64,000 bases of DNA from Kitasatospora purpeofusca (lineage in GTDB: Bacteria; Actinomycetota; Actinomycetes; Streptomycetales; Streptomycetaceae), in contig NZ_JODS01000014.1 in assembly GCF_000718025.1 (NCBI RefSeq), positions 186,001 through 250,000 on the forward strand. The letters are read 5' to 3'. Shown piece by piece: positions 24,335 through 31,956 of the stretch. Position numbers and translations under genes: made by a program. The notes under the pieces were generated by a model that saw only the letters and a program-made list of their open reading frames with translations, was not told the DNA's origin and did no database searches. Numbering within the stretch: position 1 is the stretch's first letter; every line of letters begins with the position of its first letter.

Positions 24335-24480
24335 TCGCGCACCGGGCGCCGCGAGCGCATCAGCCGGCTCAGCGTGCGTTCCACCACCCAGCGTCCGGGC
24401 AGCACCACGAACCCTGAGGGATCGTCGCTGCGCTTGACGATCTCCGGAGCGAGCCCCAGTTGCTGCTTCGCCCAGCGGCC
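24310..24480 (-). pseudogene. IS5-family transposase remnant
   Basis: About 57 codons encode GRWAKQQLGLAPEIVKRSDD and then FVVLPGRWVVERTLSRLMRS and RPVRDYETLP, the C-terminal DDE-domain part of actinobacterial IS5-family transposases; the E of WVVERT is the catalytic Glu. The N-terminal two thirds and the last 20 residues are gone, and no inverted repeats were found. It overlaps the 3' end of the HAD gene and lies 120 nt from tRNA-Leu. Confidence 0.8.
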
Positions 24481-24511
24481 GCTCGTAGACGACGTGGGCG
24501 CGGTGGGAGGG

Positions 24512-24539
24512 TCGCCCCTCACGGTGTCGTGAGGGGCGA
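24512..24539. terminator. Hairpin beside the transposase remnant
   Basis: TCGCCCCTCAC (24512-24522) pairs perfectly with 24529-24539 around a 6-nt loop. It could be a terminator for the HAD gene or part of the former insertion. Confidence 0.45.
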
Positions 24540-24558
24540 TCCGTACATCCGGAAACTG

Positions 24559-24596
24559 GAACGGCCGGTCGGATCCGAGGATCCGACCGGCCGTTC
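24559..24596. terminator. Dispersed hairpin copy 3 (terminator-like repeat)
   Basis: Perfect 17-bp stem GAACGGCCGGTCGGATC (24559-24575), loop CGAG, complement 24580-24596. It is identical to copy 1 except for one loop base and lies directly beyond the 3' end of tRNA-Leu. Confidence 0.8.
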
Positions 24597-24602
24597 TCTG
24601 TG

Positions 24603-24686
24603 TGCGCGAGGGGGGAGTTGAACCCCCACGCCCTTTCGGGCACTGGAACCTGAATCCAGCGCGTCTGCCTATTCCGCCACCCGCGC
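24603..24686 (-). tRNA. tRNA-Leu (anticodon CAG)
   Basis: Read on the minus strand it starts GCGCGGGTGGCGGAATAGGC and ends TCGCGC plus discriminator A. The 7-bp acceptor stem closes with one G-T pair, and the long variable arm (GTGCCCGAAAGGGC) is typical of class II tRNA. The anticodon loop TTCAGGT lies between CTGGA and TCCAG. CCA is not encoded. Confidence 0.95.
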
Positions 24687-24729
24687 AACTGGGTGATGGG
24701 TAAATAGTAGCCCATGCCCAGGGGTGGTC

Positions 24730-24945
24730 CTAACCAACCGGGAGTGACCCGTCCCGGAGGGCGGAGACGAAGGAGGACCAGGCGGCGGAGGGGAAGAGGA
24801 GGACCGGCCCGGAGGGGTCCTTCGAGTCACGCACCGGGACGATGGCGGGGGAAGGGGACCCGAGGGCCACCTCGATGCACTCGCCGCCGTTGTTCCCGCT
24901 GTAGCTGCTCTTTCGCCAGGCCATCCCGAGATCGACGCTCTTCAT
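24730..24945 (-). CDS. DUF397 protein (partner of Scr1-type regulator)
   Basis: 71 aa from ATG 24945. It has the family core WRKSSYSGNNGGECIEVA, then VPVRDSKDPSGPVLLFPSAAWSSFV, the DUF397 signature seen in whiJ/bldB-type clusters. Its first 119 nt overlap the 3' end of the regulator gene in another frame, which is longer than usual for this pair. DUF397 proteins are thought to work with the upstream regulator as a toxin-antitoxin-like or signalling pair; the molecular action is unknown. Confidence 0.9.
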   Translation of the reverse strand: MKSVDLGMAWRKSSYSGNNGGECIEVALGSPSPAIVPVRDSKDPSGPVLLFPSAAWSSFVSALRDGSLPVG

Positions 24946-25789
24946 ACCGGTACCCCTCCATCGCATCGGCGATCAACGCCCGAGAGTCGCTGACCGAGAG
25001 CACGTCCCCGCGCAGCAGATCATAGTCACCCCGATGCTGGGCAACGACGGATGCGGCATCGCTGAAGTGCCCTCGGTAGAGACTCTCCGAGTAGAGCCAT
25101 TCGCTCCCATCCGGCATCTCCAGCAGGAACATTGAGGTTCCGGGGCGCCTCGACGGCGCACAGCCGAAGGGCACGATCTGGATGCTGACGTTGGAACGCT
25201 CGCCGACCTCCAGCAGGTGCTCCATCTGCCGCCTCATCACCCCAGGGCCACCGACGACACTACGGATCACGCTCTCGTCCAACACAGCGATGTGCAACGG
25301 ACCGTCGGGCCCGAGCAATCGCTTCTGCCGACTCATACGCGCGGCCACACGCTCCCGCAGCAAGGTCGGACTGTCCCTGTCGACGCCGGTTCGAAACATT
25401 GCGTGCGCGTAGTCCGCGCACTGCAACAGGCCGTTGACCTGGACGCATTGATACACGCGGATCGCCAACGCCTCCGCTTCCAGGTCCACATACTTCTGGA
25501 ACCAGTCCGGATGCTCCACATCGGCCTGCCAGTCCACGCGCTTCCAGAGCAGGTAGAGCATGCCTCCGGTCTGGAGGATCCGGTCACAGGCCTTGACGGA
25601 GTCCAGGGGCATCGGCCGGTGACCGCCCTCGTACCGCGTCACCACCGTGCGGTCGCAGTGCAGGAGCTTCCCCAACGCCTCCTGCGTGAGGCCCGCCTGC
25701 TCCCGGGCGAACCGCAGCGCCTCCCCGAACAGCTTCGCCGGGCTCGCCGTCGGTCCCGCATCTACCTTCCGATGTGACACGTCCGTCAC
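24827..25789 (-). CDS. Scr1-type helix-turn-helix regulator with DUF5753 domain
   Basis: 320 aa. The XRE helix-turn-helix is GEALRFAREQAGLTQEALGKLLHCDRTVVTRYEGG; the Scr1 domain includes IRVYQCVQVNGLLQCADYAHAMF and VSIQIVPFGC. The natural end of the family is near IADAMEGY, but this protein runs on for about 36 Arg-rich residues that overlap the DUF397 gene, suggesting loss of the usual stop. It stands divergent from an ATP-binding protein gene, giving the whiJ-like trio (regulator, DUF397, ATPase). Confidence 0.88.
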   Translation of the reverse strand: MTDVSHRKVDAGPTASPAKLFGEALRFAREQAGLTQEALGKLLHCDRTVVTRYEGGHRPMPLDSVKACDRILQTGGMLYLLWKRVDWQADVEHPDWFQKYVDLEAEALAIRVYQCVQVNGLLQCADYAHAMFRTGVDRDSPTLLRERVAARMSRQKRLLGPDGPLHIAVLDESVIRSVVGGPGVMRRQMEHLLEVGERSNVSIQIVPFGCAPSRRPGTSMFLLEMPDGSEWLYSESLYRGHFSDAASVVAQHRGDYDLLRGDVLSVSDSRALIADAMEGYRYEERRSRDGLAKEQLQREQRRRVHRGGPRVPFPRHRPGA

Positions 25790-25950
25790 CCCTCTTGTGC
25801 CGTGCCCCGCTGCACCACGAATCGGCAGTCACCGTACCCATGGAGCAGCGATGATTGACACCGGAACGCAGTTATTCGCTTGCACAGCGTGAATATCGCG
25901 CCCCATTCGCGAGCCCGTTCCACTCCCCCCTCTCACCCGAAGGCTTCGCC

Positions 25951-26424
25951 ATGCCCTGTCTCCGCCTCCCCCGCCGGCCCCGCGAGTTCGCCGCCCGCCT
26001 TCCCTCCCGGAACGACTCGGCCCCCCGCGCCCGTTCGTTCCTCCGCGCCTACCTGGCGGGCCTGCCTCGCGGCGAATGCTTTTCCGACATCGGCGAGTTG
26101 CTGCTTGGCGAACTCGTCACCAACGCCGTCCGGCACTCCGACGCGCCGCCGGACCGCCTTGTGGAAGTCCGGTTCGCCGTCGTCGCCGACCGGCTCCGGA
26201 TCGAAGTGCACGATGCCGGCGCCGGTCGCCCCGTCCTCCGCCCCTCCCCCGACCCCGACGACGAGCACGGCCGCGGCCTGCTCCTCGTCGACGAACTCGC
26301 CGAGCGCTGGGGCTGCTGCCCCCGCGCCGGCGGGATCGGCAAGTTCGTCTGGGTGGTGATCTCCCCCGCCCCCGGGTTCACCGAGCTGGTCTTCGGCCGG
26401 TCGCCGAGACTCGTCACCGTCTGA
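25951..26424 (+). CDS. Anti-sigma-factor-kinase-like ATP-binding protein (HATPase_c)
   Basis: 157 aa from ATG 25951 (GAAGG 7 nt upstream; the frame is open to TTG 25855, without support). The GHKL ATPase N-box is LLLGELVTNAVRHSDAPPD; the D/G-box region is VHDAGAGRPVLR and DEHGRGLLLVDELAERWG. It belongs to the RsbW-like single-domain group that is abundant in streptomycetes and often sits beside Scr1/DUF397 genes, as here on the opposite strand. Target sigma factor unknown. Confidence 0.88.
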   Translation: MPCLRLPRRPREFAARLPSRNDSAPRARSFLRAYLAGLPRGECFSDIGELLLGELVTNAVRHSDAPPDRLVEVRFAVVADRLRIEVHDAGAGRPVLRPSPDPDDEHGRGLLLVDELAERWGCCPRAGGIGKFVWVVISPAPGFTELVFGRSPRLVTV

Positions 26425-26427
26425 GCG

Positions 26428-26928
26428 TCACTTCCCGGCCGCGGCCTCCAGGGTGGCGCGCCACAGCGGGCTGTCGACGTAGTGGTTGTCGTAGAGCTCG
26501 GAGGAGTCCTTGATCTCCTGCGGGCTCGCCTCGCCCCGCATCACCCGGCCGAGCAGGCGCAGGTAGTCGAAGCGCGGCATCCCCGGGGTGAAGACGAACA
26601 GCACGTCGGCCTCCGAACCGGGCGCTGCCGCGAAGGCGTGCGGGGTGTGCGGCGGGACGAGCAGGAAGTCGCCGCTCTCCAGGGTCTCGACCTTCTCGTC
26701 CAGCAGGACCTGGAGCTTGCCGCCGATGACGAAGAACAGCTCCGACGCCCGGGTGTGGAAGTGCGCCGGGGCGCCGACCGCGCCCTTGGCGAAGGTGGAC
26801 CGGTAGCTGGTGACCGGGCTGCCGTCGGTGCCGTGGTCGGCGAGCAGGGTCATCACGCTGCTCGGGTCGCTGGTGGTCTCGGCGGTGGCGGCGCGGGTCA
26901 GGATGGGCTTGATCGGGCCGGCGTTCAT
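26428..26928 (-). CDS. Cupin-domain protein
   Basis: 166 aa. Cupin motif 1 is AHFHTRASELFFVIGGKLQVLL (His, His, Glu metal ligands); motif 2 is FLLVPPHTPHAFAAAPG. About 60 residues with helical character follow. Single-domain cupins of this size can be dioxygenases, isomerases or quercetinase-like proteins, so no substrate is assigned. Its stop lies 3 nt from the convergent ATPase gene. Upstream is a concentric pair of inverted repeats that may be its operator. Confidence 0.85.
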   Translation of the reverse strand: MNAGPIKPILTRAATAETTSDPSSVMTLLADHGTDGSPVTSYRSTFAKGAVGAPAHFHTRASELFFVIGGKLQVLLDEKVETLESGDFLLVPPHTPHAFAAAPGSEADVLFVFTPGMPRFDYLRLLGRVMRGEASPQEIKDSSELYDNHYVDSPLWRATLEAAAGK

Positions 26929-27002
26929 GGTGGTTCTCCCCGTCTCGGGTGGCTCCGGCTCCCCTGCCGTCGCCTTGTGATGATCACTCTATGAGCCCGA
27001 TC

Positions 27003-27043
27003 GACCCATTGACGGGTGCATTTCTGCACCAGAAACATGGGTC
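27003..27043 (-). promoter_or_regulatory. Concentric nested inverted repeat upstream of the cupin gene
   Basis: Outer arms GACCCAT (27003-27009) and ATGGGTC (27037-27043) share their centre, to within half a base, with the inner arms GGTGCA (27015-27020) and TGCACC (27025-27030). On the minus strand TTGACC (27045-27040) could be a -35. It lies 75-115 nt upstream of the cupin start. Confidence 0.5.
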
Positions 27044-27076
27044 AATTCGAGCACGGAGAAGACCCCGGGAACGACG

Positions 27077-27111
27077 ACGGGCCGCACCCCCGAGGTGGGG
27101 GTGCGGCCCGT
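27077..27111 (-). terminator. gltX terminator
   Basis: Perfect 15-bp stem ACGGGCCGCACCCCC (27077-27091) with 27097-27111 around a 5-nt loop, 19 nt past the gltX stop. Confidence 0.85.
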
Positions 27112-27129
27112 ACGGAACGGCTCGGAGCG

Positions 27130-28554
27130 TCAGCCGGCCAGACGCTCCGCCGCCGCGTCCAGGCGGGCCAGGGTCCGCTCGCGGCCCAGCACCTCCAGCG
27201 ACTCGAACAGCGGCAGACCCACGGTGCGGCCGGTGACCGCGACCCGGATCGGCGCCTGCGCCTTGCCCAGCTTCAGCCCGTGCTCGGCCGCGACGGCCTC
27301 CAGCTCGGCCTTCAGCGCGTCGGCCTTCCAGTCGGCCACGGCGAGCTTCTCGCGGGCGGTGCGCAGCAGGGCCAGCGCGCCGTCCTTGTCCTTCATGGCC
27401 TTCGCCCAGGACTGCTCGTGCTCCACCGGCTCCGCCAGGAACAGGAAGTCGACCTGCTCGACGATCTCGCTCAGCACCGCGATCCGGGACTGCGCCAGCG
27501 GGGCGAGCTCGGCGAAGGCCTTCGCGTCGAAGGCCTCGGCCGGCCACGGCGCGCGGTCGGCGGCCAGGTACGGCGCGCAGGCGGCGATGAACGCGTCCAC
27601 GGTCAGGGCGCGGATGTACTCGCCGTTGAACGAGCGCAGCTTCGCCACGTCGAAGAAGGCAGAGCCGGCGTTCACCTCGGAGATGCTGAACAGCTGCTCC
27701 AGCTCGGCGTACGGACGGATCTCGACGTCGTCCTTCGGGCCCCAGCCCAGCAGCATCAGGTAGTTCACCATCGCCTCGGGCAGGTAGCCCTCGGCCAGGT
27801 AGTCCTCCAGCGCCACCTTGTCGCGGCGCTTGGAGAGCTTCTGCCGCTTCTCGTTGACGATCACCGGCAGGTGCGCCCAGACCGGCGGGGTGGCGCCGAG
27901 GGCCTCCCACAGCAGCTGCTGCTTCGGGGTGTTGGACAGGTGCTCCTCGCCGCGGATGACCTCCGTGACGCCCTGCTCCAGGTCGTCGACCACGTTGGCG
28001 AGCAGGAACACCGGGCTGCCGTCGCCGCGGGCGACGACGAAGTCCTCGATGGCGGAGTTCGGGAAGGCCGGCTCGCCGCGGATGAGGTCGACCACGACGG
28101 TGGCGCCCTCGTCCGGGGTCCGGAAGCGCAGCGCCCGGCCCTCGGCGTACTCCAGGCCCCGCTCGCGGCAGAAGCCGTCGTAGCCGGTCTGGGCGGAGCC
28201 GGTGCGCTCGGCGGTCTGCTCGCGGGTGCAGTCGCAGTAGTAGGCGCGGCCGGCCGCGTACAGCTTCTCGGCCGCGGCGCGGTGGGTGCCGGCGTTGGCG
28301 GACTGGAAGTACGGGCCCTCGAAGGCCGGGTCGCCCTCGTGGATGCCGATCGCGGCGAGGGCACTGATGATGCCGTCGGTCCACTCGGGCTTGTTGCGGG
28401 CTGCGTCGGTGTCCTCGATCCGCAGGACGAAGACACCGCCCTGCTGTCGTGCCGTCGCCCAGTTGTACAGCGCAGAGCGGGCACCGCCGACGTGGAACAT
28501 GCCGGTGGGGCTCGGAGCGAAACGGACGCGGACGGGACGGGAAACCTCGGTCAT
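27130..28554 (-). CDS. gltX: Glutamyl-tRNA synthetase
   Basis: 474 aa, cytoplasmic class I synthetase that charges tRNA-Glu. The N-terminal FAPSPTGMFHVGGARSALYNW contains the HIGH motif in its HVGG form. The KMSKS loop reads KRQKLSKRRDKVALEDYL. The C-terminal anticodon-binding helical domain ends with RTLARLDAAAERLAG. A short zinc-like pocket is suggested by YYCDCTREQ. Length is normal for the family. It starts at ATG 28554 and is monocistronic here, with its own terminator. Actinomycetes lacking GlnRS use it also to make Glu-tRNA-Gln for amidation. Confidence 0.97.
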   Translation of the reverse strand: MTEVSRPVRVRFAPSPTGMFHVGGARSALYNWATARQQGGVFVLRIEDTDAARNKPEWTDGIISALAAIGIHEGDPAFEGPYFQSANAGTHRAAAEKLYAAGRAYYCDCTREQTAERTGSAQTGYDGFCRERGLEYAEGRALRFRTPDEGATVVVDLIRGEPAFPNSAIEDFVVARGDGSPVFLLANVVDDLEQGVTEVIRGEEHLSNTPKQQLLWEALGATPPVWAHLPVIVNEKRQKLSKRRDKVALEDYLAEGYLPEAMVNYLMLLGWGPKDDVEIRPYAELEQLFSISEVNAGSAFFDVAKLRSFNGEYIRALTVDAFIAACAPYLAADRAPWPAEAFDAKAFAELAPLAQSRIAVLSEIVEQVDFLFLAEPVEHEQSWAKAMKDKDGALALLRTAREKLAVADWKADALKAELEAVAAEHGLKLGKAQAPIRVAVTGRTVGLPLFESLEVLGRERTLARLDAAAERLAG

Positions 28555-28626
28555 GGAACCAAAGGGTATCGGGCCGGGGACCGGTCCCCGTCACGTGCAC
28601 CCCGCGCCGGGCCCGGGCGCGGCGTG

Positions 28627-29742
28627 CTACGCGGCGTCCAGGTCGATCGCGTTCTTCGCCCGCTCGACGGACTCCTCGGCCGCCGGGCCGCCGGGGTTCT
28701 CGGTGGCGAGGGCCTGGTTGAGGGCGACGAAGGGGCGCATCCGGCGCTCGTAGCGCTCGTAGGCCGCGCGGTGTCCGGCGCCGGCGTCCCGGGCCCGGCC
28801 GAGTTCCTGGGCGAGCACGTAGGCGCCGACCAGGGCCAGGCTGGTGCCCTGGCCGGAGAGCGGCGAGGCGCAGTAGCCCGCGTCGCCGAGCAGCACGGTG
28901 CGGCCGGCCGACCAGGAGTCCAGGTGGACCTGCGCCATCACGTCCGCGTAGAAGTCGGTGGAGCGGTGCAGGGCGTCCAGCAGCCGGGTCCGCTCCCAGG
29001 GCAGCGCGGCCATCCGCTCGGCGACCGTCTTCCGGGCCGCCTCGGGGTCGCGCTCGACGGGCGTGTCGCTCGCCCAGCCGAAGACGATCCGCAGCTCGGT
29101 GTTGCCGCGCACCGGGTAGATGCCGTAGCCGGCCTCGCCGTCGCGCTGCCAGACCTGCCAGTCCTCCAGTCCGAGGAAGTTGTCGGCGGCGAAGATCGCC
29201 ACATGGGTGCCGAGCGGGCTGAGGCAGTCCGCCTCCGGGCCGAAGGCGAGCCGGCGCACCCGGGAGTGGAGGCCGTCGGCGCCCACCACCAGGTCGAAGG
29301 TGCGCGGCTGCCCGTGCGCGAAAGTGACGTGCACCCCGCGCGTGTCCTCCTGGAGCGAGGTGATGCTGTCGCCGTGAACGAACTCGACCTCCGCCGGGGT
29401 GTGGTCGTGGAGGATCTCCACCAGGTCGCCGCGCAGCAGTTCGACGTCGCCGTTGTCGAGTCGGCCACTGCTGTAGGTGACCTCCTCCGAGCGGTGCAGC
29501 TCGGTGCCGTCGGCGCCGAGCACGGACATGCCGCGCATCCGGGTGCGGACGGCCCGGACCGGCCCGGTGAGGCCGGTCCGCTCGATCACGTCGAGGGCGA
29601 CGCCCCGGATGTCGACGGCCTGGCCGCCGGAGCGCGGGCCGGGGGCCAGCTCGACGACGGTCGGGGCGAAGCCGCGGCGGGCCAGCCAGTGGGCGAGGAC
29701 GGTGCCGGCGATGCCGCCGCCGGAGACGAGGACGTTCTGCAT
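28627..29742 (-). CDS. FAD-dependent monooxygenase (group A hydroxylase type)
   Basis: 371 aa from ATG 29742 (GGGGAG upstream). The FAD-binding Rossmann motif is VLVSGGGIAGTVLAHWLARRG, the DG motif is DLVVGADGLHSRVRRLAFG, and the GD motif is VLLGDAGYCASPLSGQGTSLAL. This is the PHBH/TetX-like flavin monooxygenase fold that uses NAD(P)H and oxygen on aromatic or polyketide substrates. It is divergent from a GntR-TetR hybrid regulator, with a short palindromic operator at 29807-29818 in between, so substrate-induced expression is likely. Confidence 0.9.
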   Translation of the reverse strand: MQNVLVSGGGIAGTVLAHWLARRGFAPTVVELAPGPRSGGQAVDIRGVALDVIERTGLTGPVRAVRTRMRGMSVLGADGTELHRSEEVTYSSGRLDNGDVELLRGDLVEILHDHTPAEVEFVHGDSITSLQEDTRGVHVTFAHGQPRTFDLVVGADGLHSRVRRLAFGPEADCLSPLGTHVAIFAADNFLGLEDWQVWQRDGEAGYGIYPVRGNTELRIVFGWASDTPVERDPEAARKTVAERMAALPWERTRLLDALHRSTDFYADVMAQVHLDSWSAGRTVLLGDAGYCASPLSGQGTSLALVGAYVLAQELGRARDAGAGHRAAYERYERRMRPFVALNQALATENPGGPAAEESVERAKNAIDLDAA

Positions 29743-29806
29743 GGGTGCTCCCCTGGTTCGTTGTGCCCGGTACGGCGCCTTCCGCCGCGAACACCCTGAA
29801 CGTACG

Positions 29807-29818
29807 CTGTACATACAG
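29807..29818. promoter_or_regulatory. Palindromic operator between monooxygenase and GntR-TetR regulator
   Basis: CTGTA-CA-TACAG forms a perfect 5-bp inverted repeat with a 2-nt spacer, 65 nt upstream of the monooxygenase start. The flanking GTAC continues the AT-rich pattern. Confidence 0.55.
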
Positions 29819-29962
29819 AGCCCCGCAAGCCCTGAAATCGCAGGTCAGAGCCGTTTCTGAGCTAGGACAGCAGGCATTTCGGAGCCGATTCCCCTGGTAG
29901 CGTCTGCGCTAGTACAGGCCGGGCGCGGCCGCCGAGAATTTCCCGAACAGGAGGGCGCCGCC

Positions 29963-30898
29963 GTGGCTCCCGAGACGGACCCGCCGTTCCGCCGCATCGC
30001 CGCCGACCTCCGGCGCCGGATCACCAGCGGCGAACTCGCCCCCGGCGCGCGCGTCCCCTCGAACCGGCGGCTCGCCGAGGACTGGGGCGTGGCCCTCGCC
30101 ACCGCGACCAAGGCGCTCACGGTGCTCCGCTCGGAGGGCCTGGTCGAGGCCCGGCCCCGGGTCGGCACCGTGGTCGCCGCCGCGCCCGCGCCAGCCGGTC
30201 CAGCTGCACCCCGCCCATCCGCCGAAGAGGGCGAGTTGAGCCGCGAACGGCTGATCGCGGCCGCCCTGGGGATCGCCGACGCGGAAGGGCTCGCCGCCCT
30301 GTCCATGCGTGCCGTCGCGGCCCGGCTCGGCGTCGCCCCGATGACCGCCTACCGCTACGTCACCAGCAAGGACGAACTCGTCCTGCTCGCCGCCGACGCC
30401 GCCTTCGGCGAGGCCGGCTACCCCGCCGACCCGCCCGCCGGCTGGCGCCCCCGGCTCGAACTCGGCGCCCGCACCCTGTGGTCGCTGTTCCGCCGCCACC
30501 CCTGGCTCGCCGAACTCGGCCCCGTCACCCGGCCGTTGCTGCTGCCCAACCTGCTCACCCACGCCGAGTGGGCGCTCGCCGCCCTCGACGGCCACGGCCT
30601 CCCGGCCGCCACCGTCCTCGACATCCACGTGCTCTTCTACAGCTACATCGAGGGCCTCGCCGCCAACCTCGAACGCGAGGCCCGGGCCCAGGCCGCCACC
30701 GGCCTCACCGGCGACCAGTGGACCGACACCCGCTTCGCCGCCTTCGACACCCGCATCGCCGCGGCCCGCTTCCCGGTCTTCACCCGCCTGACGGCCGAGT
30801 TGGACGAGGGCTACGACCTCGACCTCGACACCCTCTTCGAATCCGGCCTCACCACCCTCCTCGACGGCCTCACCCCGAGGATCGAGGGGCGGGCCTGA
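29963..30898 (+). CDS. GntR-TetR hybrid transcriptional regulator
   Basis: 311 aa from GTG 29963 (AGGAGG upstream). The N-terminal winged helix of GntR type is FRRIAADLRRRITSGELAPG and VPSNRRLAEDWGVALATATKAL. After a Pro/Ala-rich linker of about 20 residues comes a TetR helix-turn-helix (LIAAALGIADAEGLAALSMRAVAARLGVAPMTAYRYVTSKDELV), and then a TetR C-terminal ligand domain with LFYSYIEGLAANLEREARAQ. So one chain holds two DNA-binding domains. The architecture is known in actinomycetes. It likely represses the divergent flavin monooxygenase. Confidence 0.92.
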   Translation: MAPETDPPFRRIAADLRRRITSGELAPGARVPSNRRLAEDWGVALATATKALTVLRSEGLVEARPRVGTVVAAAPAPAGPAAPRPSAEEGELSRERLIAAALGIADAEGLAALSMRAVAARLGVAPMTAYRYVTSKDELVLLAADAAFGEAGYPADPPAGWRPRLELGARTLWSLFRRHPWLAELGPVTRPLLLPNLLTHAEWALAALDGHGLPAATVLDIHVLFYSYIEGLAANLEREARAQAATGLTGDQWTDTRFAAFDTRIAAARFPVFTRLTAELDEGYDLDLDTLFESGLTTLLDGLTPRIEGRA

Positions 30899-30905
30899 CG
30901 CTTCG

Positions 30906-31871
30906 TCACATGCCGTCCCGCCCCCGGAAGGTGCGGCGGTACTCGCGGGGCGGCACGCCCAGGCGGGCCGTGAACGGCGGCCGCAGCGAGACGGCGGAGG
31001 CGAAGCCGCAGTGGGCGGCGACCGTGTCCACCGGGAGGTCGGTGTCCTCCAGGAGGCGCTGGGCGGTGAGGATGCGCTGGTCGAGCAGCCAGCGCAGCGG
31101 GGTGGTGCCGGTGGCGGCGGCGAAGCGGCGGGCGAAGGTGCGTTCGGACATCAGGGCGAGGGCGGCCATCCGGCGGACGGTCCAGGGGGTGTCGAGTGCG
31201 GCGAGGACCTCGGTGCGGACGCGGGCGAGCGGGTCGTCCCCGGCGGGCGCGGGCTCGGGGACCGGGGAGGGGATGAACTGGGCCTGGCCGCCGGAGCGGA
31301 AGGGCGCGGTGACCATGGCGCGGGCGATCGACGCGGCCGCCCGTTCGCCGTGGGCCGCGCGGACCAGGTGCAGGCAGAGGTCGATGCCGGCCGCCACCCC
31401 GGCGGAGGTCCACAGCCGGCCCTCGCCGGTGAACAGCACCTCGGGCCGCACGTCCACCGCCGGGAAGCGCTCCGCCAGGTCCTCGGCCAGGGCCCAGTGG
31501 GTGGTGGCGGTACGGCCGTCCAGCAGGCCCGCCTCGGCGAGGACGAAGGCGCCCGCGCAGAGCGAGGCGACCGTGACGCCGCGTTCGTGGGCGGTGCGCA
31601 GCGCGGCGAGCACGGCCGGGTCGCGCGACTCCTCCGGGCGTTCCACGCCGGGCACGACCACCAGGTCGCAGTCGGCGAGCGCGTCCAGGCCGAAGTCCGG
31701 GACGCGTTCCAGCCCGCCGCCGAGCCGCACCCGGGCGCCGTCCGGGCCGCAGACCCGCAGGTCGAAGGCGGGGACGCCGGGGCGGCCCTCCTTCTCGGCC
31801 CAGACCTCGCCGATCACCGCGTAGTCGAACGGCCGCACCCCGTCGAAGACCAGACACCCCACCGTGCGCAT
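30906..31871 (-). CDS. GlxA-type AraC-family regulator with DJ-1/PfpI domain
   Basis: 321 aa from ATG 31871. The first 190 residues are a DJ-1/PfpI amidotransferase-like sensor domain (CLVFDGVRPFDYAVIGEVWA, GVTVASLCAGAFVLAEAGLL with the nucleophile-elbow Cys). The C-terminus has two AraC helix-turn-helix motifs (MAALALMSERTFARRFAAAT and VDTVAAHCGFASAVSLRPPF). It starts 85 nt from the divergent isochorismatase-like gene and ends 7 nt from the convergent GntR-TetR gene. Such GlxA proteins often control the neighbouring hydrolase. Confidence 0.9.
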   Translation of the reverse strand: MRTVGCLVFDGVRPFDYAVIGEVWAEKEGRPGVPAFDLRVCGPDGARVRLGGGLERVPDFGLDALADCDLVVVPGVERPEESRDPAVLAALRTAHERGVTVASLCAGAFVLAEAGLLDGRTATTHWALAEDLAERFPAVDVRPEVLFTGEGRLWTSAGVAAGIDLCLHLVRAAHGERAAASIARAMVTAPFRSGGQAQFIPSPVPEPAPAGDDPLARVRTEVLAALDTPWTVRRMAALALMSERTFARRFAAATGTTPLRWLLDQRILTAQRLLEDTDLPVDTVAAHCGFASAVSLRPPFTARLGVPPREYRRTFRGRDGM

Positions 31872-31956
31872 GGGGGAAGCGTAGTGGCAGGATCGTATCG
31901 ATGGGTGGCTCCACCGCCGCTCACGGGTGCGCCCGGGCCCGCCGCAGCATGGACGC

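Noticed and set aside
25855..25950. N-terminal extension of the ATP-binding protein from TTG 25855
   Set aside because: No ribosome binding site and no family similarity; ATG 25951 has one and begins before the ATPase fold.
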